Part shown: positions 10,325-20,810 of the stretch, one piece after another
Layout: each line of letters starts with the position of its first letter
How positions within the stretch are numbered: position 1 is the first letter of the stretch
Assembly (NCBI RefSeq): GCF_032452875.1
Contig: NC_083880.1
Coordinates: 58,354,829 to 58,418,828 of the forward strand
DNA: 64,000 bases
Source: Bos javanicus
Taxonomy: Eukaryota; Chordata; Mammalia; Artiodactyla; Bovidae
Direction of reading: 5' to 3'
Position numbers and translations under genes: made by a program
Notes under the pieces: model-generated
The model's database searches: none
What the model was told of the DNA's origin: nothing
Seen by the model: only the letters and a program-made list of their open reading frames with translations

Positions 10325-10710
10325 CCAGGTTGAGTGCCTACCCTAATCCAGTGTGACCTCTAGTGTGTGTGTGTATTAAGTCACTTCAGTCATGTCCAAC
10401 CCTTTGCGACCCTATGGACTGTAGCCCGCCAGGCTCCTCTGTTCATAGGATTTCCCAGACAAAAATACTAGAGTGGGTAGCTATGCCCTCTTCCAGGGCA
10501 TCTTCCTAATGCAGGGATCAAACATATGTCTCTTACCTCTCCTGCATTGGCAGGTGGGTTCTTTACCACTCGCCCCACCTGGGAAACCCAGTGTGACCTT
10601 GACTCATTACATCTGCAAAGACCCCATTTCCATATAAGGTCACACTCTGAGGTTCTAAGTAGGCATGGGTTTTGAGAGAACATTGTCAAGCCCAGAACTC
10701 CATCTCTTAT
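10325..10710 (-). mobile_element. MLT1-type (MaLR) LTR, split by SINE
   Basis: CCCTAATCCAGTGTGACCTC (10341-10360) and, after the SINE, CATCTGCAAAGACCCCATTT, CCATATAAGGTCACACTCTG and GGGTTTTGAGAGAACATTGT match a reverse-orientation MLT1-like LTR. The two halves are rejoined by the SINE's target duplication. Confidence 0.6.
10360..10588 (-). mobile_element. Bov-tA SINE with target duplication
   Basis: Minus-strand copy with a (GT)n tail at 10363-10374. An 11-bp duplication CAGTGTGACCT at 10349-10359 and 10589-10599 places it in the MaLR LTR. Confidence 0.94.
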
Positions 10711-12057
10711 GTAGGGGCTCAGTGCTTCCCAGACATGATGGCCTCCCATCCTCCAAGCCTCCTCAGGAAAAAGGGACATGAGGAGGGGAAGGCAGCCCTC
10801 AGGCTGTGTGACCGTCTTTGTCTTCACTTTGAATTCATCTGACTTGCGAAGGGGGAGTCCCCACCTTGACATTTCTTTCAAATCAGCGGGAGAGCAGCCG
10901 GACCACAGGAGCTGGGCTCCAAAGCACCCTGTGTTCACAGGCACTTCAGCCAGAAGAAAGGGCTTGGTTATAAAACGGACACTGAGCAGAGCTGCTGGGA
11001 GGCCGGAGAGCAGGAATGCAAGGCTGTTTCCAAGATGATGCTGGTGGGCGGGCAGAGCCATGGTGGTCTCAAGGTGGCCCGAGGGCCCAGCGAAGCGTGC
11101 TAGGCGTCCAGCTGCTAGGTGAAGAAGGACTGTTTCTTTCTCAAACATTCAGGTAACCTCATCTCAACCTGGCACAGTCTTCGCCCTTGCTGGGGTCACG
11201 AGGAATGTTCCCTGCTGACGTCAATAAAATTCAGCTCCATAAAGTTTCTCCTGGGGATGTGTTTGTGGTGGGTTGATTCAAAGGCATTTTGAGCACGGAG
11301 CCAGAGGGACTTACTGGGTCTTTTGAGAAGAGTCCACCCCTCAGCCATCTCCACCTGTATCCCAAAGAGCATCATTTCTTCTCTGCCCGCGTCTGCCTGC
11401 TGACACCGAAAGCGTACTCCGAATGGTTCTCTGCTTGTTAGGTTTCCCTTTCCCACCACCAGTCCAAGGCTGGCTCTGCTCTTGTCATCTTTCTGGCAAG
11501 CACCCTATCCTGCTTCTCTACATCAGCCTCGGGTCGTGGGGCACCCTTGTTACAAAGGCAGATCCGGGGCCCCCAGCCCAAAGATGCTGCCTCAGTAGGT
11601 TGGGGTCCATGAAGCCATCTTTGAAACAGGCTCTCTGAGTAACTGATCCAAACTGTCTGCGTGCTACCCTGGGACAGATGCTGAGCTGGCTTGGGAAGAA
11701 GTTCCAGAGGTACTCTGGAGCTCCAAATTATTTTGCCAAATTAGAGAGGTTTTAAGGGAAGATTTAAACCAGTGTTTTCCAAAGCATACAGGTCAAGGGC
11801 AATGTAGTTTTAGGTGATGCATGCATGTGACATTAAACAACATTGATTCACACAGTGAGAAAATTAGTCCTCTTTCCATCCCTCTGGTTAGACCAAGGGA
11901 AAGTCTTCGTCTGGCACTAGGAGTCTTTAGCACCTTCTGACATTTCTAATCTCCCCTGTGAACAAAGACAGAAGAGCCCCAGGCTCACAGACTTCACAGG
12001 CAGTGGCATGTGGCTCGAAGTTAGTCGTATTAGTTTAGAAATAATGGTTTCTCAATG

Positions 12058-12090
12058 TTTCTAAATAATCAAGCAATTATTATTTAGAAA
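12058..12090. repeat. Perfect inverted repeat, 12-bp stem
   Basis: TTTCTAAATAAT (12058-12069) pairs exactly with ATTATTTAGAAA (12079-12090) around a 9-base spacer. TTTAGAAATAAT also occurs just upstream at 12034-12045 as a direct copy of part of the right arm. Confidence 0.85.
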
Positions 12091-12180
12091 TAATCATTTC
12101 AAGGTGTTTCTTTCTGTAGTCACTTTATATTAATGGCAAGACACACTGATTTCCCTTTATGGTGGCGACACCAAGGTTCC

Positions 12181-12208
12181 TTTTAAATTAAATGCAATTA
12201 ATTTAAAA
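12181..12208. repeat. Perfect AT inverted repeat, 11-bp stem
   Basis: TTTTAAATTAA (12181-12191) is the exact complement of TTAATTTAAAA (12198-12208), with a 6-base spacer ATGCAA. Confidence 0.85.
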
Positions 12209-13434
12209 TGCAAGGTGGTTTACAGGAAAAAAAAGGTTGTGACTGCATTCTAGTCCAGGTGGCAGAAGAAGCCAAAATCATGGCAGCATGGGGCAATGAT
12301 GGAATTTTGGGAAATGCTCATCTAGTCCAGGCTTTGTATTACTTGCATGAAAAAAATGGTGACTGAGGGATGGGGAGGAACTTGTCCAAGTTCGCACAGC
12401 ATCCAGGGATGGTCCTCGATGTCACCTCCGGGGACCCGCTGCAGAGCCCAGCAGAGCCAACACGGCAGGGGAAGGTTTTATTTATTTATTTTTTTCACAA
12501 ACCTGAGGATCTGAGCTCATCAGGGAGGTGTGATTCTCAAGACACCAACATCTTCAAAACAGATCAAAATAAAGCAGCAAGAGTGACCTCACCCGGCATG
12601 TGGTGGCTGCTGGGAGCAGAGGGCTATAAAACTTAATTGCTCTCTCTCTGGTGACCTGCTATAGCAGGCGGGCCCCAGGCCAGGGGGTCACCCAAAAGGC
12701 AGGGGGAAATAGAGACATTCTTTGGGACTGACACAGCGGTTCCGCAGTGATCTCACCCGGACAACAGAGCCTTGTTATTCCAAACTGAATTTCATTTCGT
12801 TTCTAAGCGCTGGGGAACTGGGGCTTGCGAGAAGCTTTGCCATCACGATGAAGGTCTAAATCATCAAAAAGCATGGACGGTCCTCAATGTCTGCAGAGCA
12901 TGGACGTCAACAGTTGCTGGTCCCAGGGCTTCCTTGTCTGTACCTGAGGTACCCTGTTAACCGTGCTGGTCTCCACATGTGCTTGGAGTGAACCTGAGAC
13001 GTGGAACCTGGAAGGAGAGCTTTGATGGGCATTTTCACTGCCGTGTGGTTTTGAGGGAGGCCTCTCAGGAGAAGCTGGGCAAGCAGGGAGAGCAGGGATG
13101 AGCCGGAACAAATCTGCATGTGATGAGGATACTGATTCCACTGACGGTCTTGGAAGAGACCCATCCCCACCTGACAATTTTCCACCAACCTTGGGCTGAC
13201 GATGAGTACAGGACCCGGGCAAGCTTACCTGCTGGGGAACACCCTGAAGTAATCTTCTCACAAAGGCTTCTCCTCAGTCACCATGGGTGTTTCTCTTCAA
13301 GGCACCCCCTGCCCTGTGAATTGTACATCATGGCAGTGGGTGATTTTGGAGCTGTTCCTTTATGGTGTTCTAGCGAAGTGATTGTGGACTGTGACCCCAT
13401 GCATACGTGCTGTCTGTGCCTAAATCCTCTTGAT

Positions 13435-13910
13435 TTTCAGTTGCTCAGTCACGTCCAGCTCTTTGCAACCCCATGGACTGCAGCACACCAGGCTTCTTTG
13501 TCCTTTACCGTCTCCCAGAGCTTGCTCAAACTCATGTCCATCGAGTCAGTGATGCCATCCAACCATCTCATCCTCTGTTGTCCCCTTCTCCTCCTGCTTT
13601 CAATCTTTCCCAGCACCGGGGTCTTTTCTAATGAGTTGGCTCTTCGCATCAGATGGCCAAAGTATTGGAGCTTCAGCTTCTGCATCAGTCCTTCCAATGA
13701 AAATTCAGTGTTGATTTCTTTTAGGATTGACTGGTTTGATCTCCTTGTTGTCCAAGGGACTCTCAAGAGTCTTCTCTAACACCACATGTCAAAAGCATCA
13801 ACTCTTTGGTGCTCAGCCTTCTTTATGGTCCAACTCTCACTTCCAAACATGACTACTGGAAAAACCAGAGCTTTGACTGGAAGGACCTTCATCAGCAAAG
13901 TAAAGTCCTC
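13435..13910 (-). mobile_element. BovB LINE 3' fragment
   Basis: Reverse-orientation tail of BovB, covering the last part of the protein (residues corresponding to the FGHLMRRANSLEKT region) and the 3' end at 13435. It is more diverged than the 5.6-kb copy and breaks off upstream near 13910. Confidence 0.93.
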
Positions 13911-13978
13911 TATCCCTCACCTTTAAAATGTCCATCTTATCTTGCAAAACAAATACATTAAATAGATAAACACTTACA

Positions 13979-13997
13979 GAAAAAAAAAAAAAAAAAA
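13979..13997 (+). repeat. A-tract
   Basis: About 18 consecutive A residues with no clear element to their left that would own them as a tail. Possibly the end of an old retrotransposed piece. Confidence 0.7.
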
Positions 13998-14559
13998 GCC
14001 CAGTGGAGGCTGTGGTGGGCTAGAACCCAGGCTCAGCTGCATCCCATGGGAAGTGTGGGTTCCAGTACAGAGTTGAATCTGCCCCAGGCATGAAGCACTG
14101 CATCCTCCCTGCTGTGAGTCAGTCCTTGGTGTGGGATGCCTTAGGTTTGGGCAGGGAGGTTCCCCTGATCAAGAGCATCTTTCCAGAGAAAGGAGGTGGT
14201 CTCAGGAAGATGTGAAACCAGCTCTCTGAGGGCGGGAAGAGCAAAGTCCAGATTTGTAACTTTTGCCCACTTCTGTGGTGTAATTCAAAGCTACCAATGG
14301 TGTAACCGAAAGCTGACAAAATTCCTGTATGTTTAACAATGAGCTCTCACTGGCCAGGAAGAGCTGACCCCACCCCTGCCAACAAAACCCCCTGTATTAG
14401 CAGAGGCTGGAGGGAGCAGAGAGCAGGGAAAGGCACTCTGGGTACCAGGTCAGTGTTTTTGGCTTCGTGATGACCAGTCTGTCCTCCTGCTCCTCCCTAC
14501 CCCGGTCATATTTCCCTCCCCAATGAGCAGGAGCACTTTGTTCATACACAGTTCCAGCA
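13998..14559. other. Single-copy DNA, no gene seen
   Basis: No repeat or gene recognised. Confidence 0.4.
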
Positions 14560-15066
14560 TGTCCCCCTGTGTTAACCCTTCATGGGCTCCCTGTCACCTT
14601 TAAGGTAAAGTCCCCCTCCTCATCTTGGTCCACAAAACCCAGCTGACCCAACCCCTGCCACTCTCCCCAGCCTGGTCTCTCCGCCCTCACTTTCTCTTGA
14701 AATTTCCACTCTGGCCACACTGGACTTCACCCTTGTCCTCGAGGTCTGGACCCTCTCTCACTGCCAGACATCCTCATGTGACTCTCTTGGCTTGGAACAG
14801 GGCTTCCCCAGTCCTGCTCACCCAGCAGCCTGACCAGCTCCCCAGACATCTTTGCTATAGCTTCCACTTTACAGCCCATCTGGTTTACCAGCAGGGCATC
14901 GACACTTGCTGTGTGAGCTTGGGCAAGTGCACCCCTTTCTCTGGGCTTAGTCTGTCTTCCATACTGGATTGGCTATTCCTTAAAGATGAAGGGGTTTTCT
15001 GGTTTTATTACTCCAGATCCCTAGCACCCACCACAGGTGGGTAGATCAAATGAATGAATGAACAAT
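14560..15066 (+). mobile_element. L2 LINE 3' region
   Basis: CATGGGCTCCCTGTCACCTT, AAGGTAAAGTCCCCCTCCTC, then ACTCTGGCCACACTGGACTT follow the order of the L2 3' coding and UTR region. It ends in the characteristic GAATGAATG run at 15050-15062. Frames are not maintained. Confidence 0.65.
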
Positions 15067-15209
15067 TCAGTCATCAGCCTATCAAATAACTTATTCATGA
15101 CCCAGTGGTCAAGGCACCTGCCTGGTAACAAATGTCAGGTAGAAGAGCTGTCATCCATCTCTGCTCCGACAGCCGTGCTCTGGGGACCTGAGCTGTGGGA
15201 TGGAGCACA

Positions 15210-15400
15210 GAGCTGTACAGACACAGCCCTACAGTGCACCTGTTGTTTTCCACACTTGGCTGCATTCACTCTTCACAACGAGCCTGGGGGAGGACAGAGC
15301 ACTGTCCCATTTTAGCGACAAGGATATTGGGGCACTCAAGAGATAAATCACTCAGGGCCACACGACTGCTCATTGATGAGGGTTAACAACTTGCCTTCCC
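15210..15400 (-). mobile_element. MIR fragment
   Basis: TGCATTCACTCTTCACAACG, then TCCCATTTTAGCGACAAGG and TCACTCAGGGCCACACGACT correspond to reverse MIR core and head. Confidence 0.6.
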
Positions 15401-16075
15401 GCCAGCAGCATGTGCTGGGCCTCTCACTGTATCTGTGCACAGGGCAGAAACAGCCCCGCCCCTTTTTCTCTGCTGCTCTGGGTCGACCCTGTGGGTGTGC
15501 CTTCCTCTGTCTAAGTGCCCCCTTTATGGAGCATTCACTTTTCCCCCCTTTTTCCTTTCTGTTTCCCTTTTTCCCCTTTTCTAAACAATGCTTCATGGAC
15601 ATCTTCATGTGGATATCTGTACACCTGTATGAGCATTGGTACCTGGCTAAAAGGAAAGAGGTGTGGAGATTGCCGTTCACACCTTGAGAGATTTTGCAAC
15701 CAAACTTCTGGGCAGTAGGGAGTCATCGTGCACAGAGAGTGGTCTGCCCTTGCCCAGCTCTTGGGGGGTGTCACCTCTAAGCCCTTGTAATGTCCTGCCT
15801 GATAAGGTGTCCTCGTTTACCTGGCAATCTTGGGCCATGCCAGAGATTCTATGCTGACAACGTGATTTAGGATGGGCACTTTGGGCCACGAAATGTCAGC
15901 TTGACCTGTAGAGGGGCTGGAGACCAAGGTCAGCCACACAGCAGTCAACCCAGTCTATGTGCCTGAGCACAGAGACTCGGAGGCCCGGGTCAGTGGGGGA
16001 GGGCGGTCCCCGTGAGCAGTGACGGTGTTGCTTGTAATTGAAAGTAGGGGTCTGGCTGCTCACCGATGGACAAGT
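15401..16075. other. Single-copy DNA, no gene seen
   Basis: Contains a pyrimidine-rich run at about 15540-15585 (TTTTCCCCCCTTTTTCC and similar). No exon or repeat family recognised. Confidence 0.4.
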
Positions 16076-16925
16076 TTTGTGGGAAGGAAAGTTTGCTTTA
16101 TTTTGGATGCCAGCAATTGAAGGATAGGAGGGCAGGGAGAGGGCAGATTCCTGTCCAAAAGCCAACTCCCTGAAGATCAGTGGGCAAGAGCTTTTATAGA
16201 CAGATGGAATGGGCTCCTTGCAGAAACAGCTCAGTCAGCTCTGATAGTCACCTTGAAATTAGTCAGGCAGTGGTCTGACCATTGTCATCTTGATTGTTTC
16301 AAGTACAATTAATCTTAAATTCCAGGGTCAGTTTGTTCCCATTTTCAGTTTGTTCCCATTTATTTGAGACCAATTCTCAGAATTGTGGCAGGAAATGGCA
16401 CCCAACTCCAGTACTCTTGCCTGGAAAATCCATGTACAGAGGAGCCTGGTAGGCTGCAGTCCATGGGGTCGCTAAGAGTCAGACACGACTAAGTGACTTC
16501 ACTTTCACTTTTCACTTTCATGCATTGGAGAAGGAAATGGCAACCCACTCCAGTGTTCTTGCCTGGAGAATCCCAGGGGTAGGGGAGCCTGGTGGGCTGC
16601 CATCTATGGGGTCGCACAGAGTCGGACACGACTGAAGCGACTTAGCAGCAGCAACAGCATGACATGGCTACAGTCTGGTCATCATGTAGTTAGTTAACTT
16701 CTTCCATCTGGTGGGGGGTCTCAGTATCTACAAGACAGTTCACAGGACGTGGCTCAGAATATTATCTTCAGCCCCTTGAGAAGGAACTAAAGGTCTCTGA
16801 TCATGCTTAATGACTAAGCAATTATTATTTAGTCTTACTGGACTGTTTTCCTTTGTTTCTGTATTTTCTCACTTCTCTGATTAAACTTACTCTTTGGCTA
16901 AAGTTTTTCCACAGAAAAAGGGCAG
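16076..16925 (-). mobile_element. Endogenous-retrovirus LTR-like remnant, split by SINE
   Basis: AAGGAAAGTTTGCTTTATTT followed by TGCCAGCAATTG, AAAGCCAACTCCCTGAAG and AGAGCTTTTATAGACAG resembles the reversed 3' half of a mammalian ERV LTR. After the Bov-A2 the sequence continues to about 16925. No internal viral genes are seen, so this would be a solitary LTR. It holds a tandem TCAGTTTGTTCCCATTT pair at about 16328-16362. Family not assigned. Confidence 0.45.
16387..16660 (+). mobile_element. Bov-A2 SINE (dimeric)
   Basis: Plus-strand dimer: first monomer to GACTAAGTGACTTCAC, linker CACTTTCATGCATTGGAG (16515-16532), second monomer to ACTGAAGCGACTTAGCAGCA. It ends in an imperfect (GCA)n run. 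Target duplication is not clear. Confidence 0.94.
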
Positions 16926-17230
16926 GCAGAGGACACGGAGGAGGCAAGGACCCCAGGGTCCTGCTCCATTGCAGGTTCCCACATCTTTGTCAGGAAAGGT
17001 TGGGCTGTTCATGACTCCCAGACAGAAGACAACTAGAAGCTTTGAGTATGGAGCATTCATGGGCTCTGGCCCTGGGGCTCTTGACTGGGTTAATATTATC
17101 CATATCCTTTGCTATAATAAACTGTTGTGTGAGTGTATCAGCTTCGAGTGAGTTCTGAGTCTTTCCAGTGAGTTATCAAAACTGGGAGTGCTCTTGGAGA
17201 GCTCCCACTTTGTAGGCCAAGTGACGGTGG
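16926..17230 (+). mobile_element. LTR-like 3' end, tentative
   Basis: TTTGCTATAATAAACTGTTG with GAGTTCTGAGTCTTTCCAGT and GAGTTATCAAAACTGGGAG resembles the 3' end of an ERV-class LTR (polyadenylation region and terminal part). Weak; the family is not named. Confidence 0.35.
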
Positions 17231-17394
17231 TCTTGGAGATCCCTGGACCATTCACTGTCCATTTTGAGAGCAGGGTGCTACTTCCATGACCAGCCCCGGG
17301 ATGCAAGGAGCAGGGTCTCAGGTCAGGCCCTGTTCACTCTACGTCCCTGGGCCCCAGCAAACAGCAGTGTATTGTAACGCAACCCTCAACATTC

Positions 17395-17545
17395 AGTAAG
17401 GCTGGGTTGTTGATTTTATTCTTCCCACCTTACAAGGTGAAGCTGGACCTGGAAGGGGCAGTGACTTGTTGAAACCACACGGCTGAGCCAGGATTTGAAC
17501 TTTGGTCTGAGGTTCTGGAGGCACACTTAGCACTGTGCTCTGTTC
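17395..17545 (-). mobile_element. MIR fragment
   Basis: GCAGTGACTTGTTGAAACCA, then GAGCCAGGATTTGAACTTTG matches the reverse of the MIR tRNA-like head and core. Confidence 0.6.
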
Positions 17546-18139
17546 CTCTGTGGGTCTGGCTTCCTTGCTGCACAACTGGGAAGATGAAAGGCCAGGAATA
17601 AGAAGGCTGGGTAAGCAGGAGTTAGGAGAGGAAGCAGCCAGGAAATAGTCAGGAGGGGCCGGCCAGGGGTGGCTTGGCTCTTCAGAGCTGGGCTCTGCAG
17701 TGATGTTATCTGTCACGCTTGTGGGTCTGGCCTCAGAGAAAGAAAAGAGGAGTGATGGAGAGAAAGGGGCTGGACCCCGTGTGAGTTATGAAAGGGAAGA
17801 CCAGATGAGAGGAGATAACTGCTTCAATGCCTTGCTTTTATTATACAAATCTGCACTTCGAGTTGGAAGAAAAGATTTTTTTTTTTCTATTGGTGGTTAT
17901 TTGCTTAAGAGAATTGGAGACCTGAGAGCTGTCTCGGTGGATGATTAATGGGAAAAAATTATATTTCAATGAGATCGCTCCTCCTGGAGGGTGACGCTCA
18001 TCAAAGGGACAGGTACAGTGGGTGTCAGGTTCATTTCCGCATTTCCGTCTCAGCTGGGGCTGAAAGAGATGCTTTTAAGGGGGAATGGGGTAGGAAAGCA
18101 GTAGTTTAAGGCTCCTCGTTAATAATAATCCCAGTTCAC
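17546..18139. other. Single-copy DNA, conserved-looking stretch at 17.82-18.01 kb
   Basis: No gene seen. The segment 17815-18010 switches to AT-rich sequence with a T-run at about 17877-17886, ATTAATGGG and AATTATATTTCAATGAG motifs. It looks like conserved non-coding DNA but this was not computed. Confidence 0.35.
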
Positions 18140-18330
18140 ATCAATGGGGGCGGGGGCTGTGCTGAGCATGCAGCTTGCGGTCTTGTGCACGTGTAATAAT
18201 TCCATGAATTAGGAGCCGTGATTGTCCCTATTTCACAGAGGAACCAAATGATGCTCAGGGACCTTAGGCATTGTGACAGGGTCAGAGGGTGAAACACGAT
18301 AGAAACCAGATCTGCCTGGCTTCTGTGTAC
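18140..18330 (-). mobile_element. MIR fragment
   Basis: CCTATTTCACAGAGGAACCA followed by AGGGACCTTAGGCATTGTGA matches the reverse MIR core; the upstream part (AATAATTCCATGAATTAGGA) fits its 3' region. Confidence 0.65.
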
Positions 18331-19104
18331 TGGCCCTTCCTTCAGATCCACTTGAGGGCTGGACCAGCATCTTTCAGGGATGGCCTCGGGCAAGTGTCCA
18401 TCTAGTCTCAATTAAATGGCTTGGAAGAGCCAAGAAATGTCCCTCCTATGCAACTGTCCATCTAACCTAGTGTGTGTGGTCACCTGGCCGTACCCTAATA
18501 GGCCCCTACCATCTCACTGGCTGTCTCCATTCTGTGCATGGGGGCAGGGCTGTGGTTTGTGACCGGGAGGGGAGGCAGGAACCTCGCTTCCCACCACTTT
18601 GGGGTCCCAAGTGCAGACTTCCTATTTCCACTTGGGACCCAGCCCTGCCCCAGGTTTTCCAGGATGTTGGAGGAAGGGCTGTTGGCATGGACTCTGTGCT
18701 CATGATGGGCAGCTGTTCAGTGTCAAGCAAATGACGACACAGAGGCTGGCCACATGGTGAGTGCACCAGGCAGACTGTGGGCCCACACAAGTTCACTCAG
18801 AATTACCTAGCAGCGCGGCATCCTCTGACGCCACTCTGGGGGCTGTGAACCCAGAGTCCTGGCTATCACGCACCTTTCACTGTTCTTGTCGCTGAATTTT
18901 CTGAGTGTCTTCTCCATCTTGTTTATATTTTCAGTCTTTGCCAGCTCTTGAGTGGAGAGAGTTCCAGCACTAAGCTCCTTTTCTTTTTTGTCCCCTTGCC
19001 CTCATGCCATCCTAGTTAATGCCCACAGGAGTAGAGGTCCCAAAATGACATGTGGAGAGGGCGTGCTAAAGGCATGTGTGCGTGTGTGTGCACGCGCGTG
19101 TGTG
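18331..19104. other. Single-copy DNA with hairpin; (GT/CG)n at end
   Basis: No gene seen. A perfect GC-rich inverted repeat lies at 18602-18640. A GTGTGCACGCGCGTGTG tract at 19078-19104 adjoins the next SINE and is probably its tail. Confidence 0.4.
18602..18640. repeat. Perfect inverted repeat, 12-bp stem, 15-base loop
   Basis: GGGTCCCAAGTG (18602-18613) pairs exactly with CACTTGGGACCC (18629-18640). It lies in single-copy DNA and is not a terminator or part of a recognised repeat. An RNA copy would fold strongly, but the stem is too short for a microRNA precursor on its own. Confidence 0.85.
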
Positions 19105-19308
19105 TTAAGTTCCTTCAGTTGTGTCCAACTCTTTGTGACCCTATGGACTGTAGCCCGCCAGGTTCCTTTGTCCATGGGGATTCTCCAGGAAAAAATACCG
19201 GAGTGGGTTACTTTGCCCTCCTCCAGGGCATCTTCCTAACTCAGGGATTGAACCCACATCTCCTGCATTGGCAGGTGAGTTCTTTACCCCTAGCACCACT
19301 TGCAAAGT
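19105..19308 (-). mobile_element. Bov-tA SINE
   Basis: Minus-strand copy with a decayed head (TTTGCAAGTGGTGCTAGGGG, from 19306 down) and a GT-rich tail. Body diverged at ATACCGGAGTGGGTTAC. Confidence 0.9.
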
Positions 19309-19487
19309 CTGTATTGATAGCATCTACCTGCTAAATTCACCAAGCATCTCAGATAGAGGTGACCAGCCTGAGAGAGTCAAGGCAGCCAAGACTCTCTTAT
19401 TCTTTTCCCCTAGTAGTTCCAAGAGGGTTCTGCTGTGGGGAACTACTGCAGAACACAGATCAGGGTTTGTCCTATAACTCTGCAAAG

Positions 19488-19556
19488 GAAGAGCTTGGCA
19501 GGCTACCTTCCACAAGGTTGCAAAGAGTCCGACATGACTGTAGCGACTTAGTAAGC
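19488..19556 (+). mobile_element. Bov SINE 3' fragment
   Basis: Only the last third of a Bov-tA/BovA unit remains: CTTGGCAGGCTACCTTCCAC then AAGAGTCCGACATGACTG and TAGCGACTTAGTAAGCAC. Confidence 0.8.
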
Positions 19557-19730
19557 ACGTGATGATTAGTGATGTTGAAAAATTCTTTGCTTTTCAGGAT
19601 TCATGGAACTAGACTGGGTCCACCTAGACACCTAGATACCCAGGTGATCTGGGCTAACCTCCCATCTCAAGAACCTTGACGTAATCCCATCCACTAAGTC
19701 TGTTTGGCATTTAAGGTGACATATTTACAA

Positions 19731-20102
19731 GATGCTTCTGAACTGTGGTGTTGGAGAAGACTCTTGAGAGTCCCTTGGACTGCAAGCAGATCCAACCAGT
19801 CCATCCTAAAGGGGATCAGTCCTGGGTGTTCATTGGAGGGACTGATGTTGAAGCTGAAACTCCAATACTTTGGCCACCTGATGCGAAGAGCTGACTCATT
19901 TGAAAAGACCCTGATGTTGGGAAAGATTGAGGGCAGGAGGAGAAGGGGACAACAGAGGATGAGATGGTTGGATGGCATCATTGACTCAATGGACATGGGT
20001 TTGCGTGGACTCCGGGAGTTGGTGATGGACAAGGAGGCCTGGCGTGCTGCAGTTCATGGGGTCGCAAAGAGTCGGACACGACTGAGCGACTGAACTGAAC
20101 TG
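19731..20102 (+). mobile_element. BovB LINE 3' fragment
   Basis: Starts at GATGCTTCTGAACTGTGG and runs to the ACTGAACTGA terminus. An open frame (19704-20093) covers the BovB C-terminal residues, ending AKSRTRLSD, without an internal stop. ATTTACAAG at 19723-19731 and ATTTACAG at 20103-20110 may be a one-mismatch target duplication. Confidence 0.95.
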
Positions 20103-20103
20103 A

Positions 20104-20600
20104 TTTACAGGTTCCAGTGATTGGGACATAGCCACCTTGGGGCCATTATTCTGCCTTCCACACTTGAGCAGCTGAAATGAACCTGGAGAGCTTCAGGGGT
20201 TGGGGCCAGTGATCAACCAGGAGCTTAAAGGACCTCCAGCATCTTAACGAAAATGCAGTTGCTGTTGTTGTTTACTTGCCCAGGTGTTAAGAGAGGAATT
20301 ATCCGAAAGTCACAGATCTCCCAGTACCTCTCAGTACCTCTCAGTCTGTCCATCCAGGCAGCTCTTTCAGGCCGGGTCTCAGGCAGGTGTCCCCAGCAAA
20401 GAACAAGGTCCTGTGTAGGAGACAAAACCGTAACATCACAAGGTTACCATGTGGTTACAAGTGTGTTCGAGTGATGAAGACCCAGGGTTCCATGAACGCA
20501 AACCTCAGCTTTGCTGAGATGCTGATGTTTCAGCCCAGAGCAAGAGTCACACAAGCCAAAGCTGAGGGGAGAGCTTCCCAGCAGAAGCTACAGAATATGC
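20104..20600. other. Single-copy DNA, no gene seen
   Basis: No repeat or gene recognised. The CAGTACCTCT motif is tandemly doubled near 20322-20343. Confidence 0.4.
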
Positions 20601-20810
20601 AAAGGCCTTGGTGGCTCAGACAGTAAAGAATCTGCCTGCAATGCAGGAGACCTGGGTTTGATCCTTGAGTTGGGAAGATCCCCTGGAGAAGGGAATGGCA
20701 ACCCACTCCAGTATTCTTATCTAGAGAATCCCATGGACAGAGGAGCCTAGCAGGCTACAGAGTTGGGACACAACTGAGCACAACTGAGCTACTAACACTT
20801 TCACTAAGGT
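20601..20810 (+). mobile_element. Bov-tA SINE
   Basis: Head AAAGGCCTTGGTGGCTCAGA has lost the usual GGGCTTCCC start; B-box-like GGTTTGATCC. The block before the tail is shortened (GGCTACAGAGTTGGGACACA), so about 20 bases are deleted, and GAGCACAACT is doubled at the end. Confidence 0.93.

Larger units (their letters stand above)
10711..13434. other. Single-copy DNA, no gene seen; AT hairpins near 12.1 kb
   Basis: No gene or recognised repeat. Two perfect AT-rich inverted repeats lie at 12058-12090 and 12181-12208. The surrounding 12.03-12.23 kb is AT-rich and homeodomain-site-rich. Confidence 0.4.

Noticed and set aside
10468..11148. 226-residue minus-strand open frame
   Set aside because: The C-terminal part is translated Bov-tA SINE and MaLR LTR sequence; the remainder has no recognisable domain.
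13120..13779. 219-residue open frame
   Set aside because: Its second half is antisense BovB (13435-13779) and the first half shows no recognisable domain or exon boundary.
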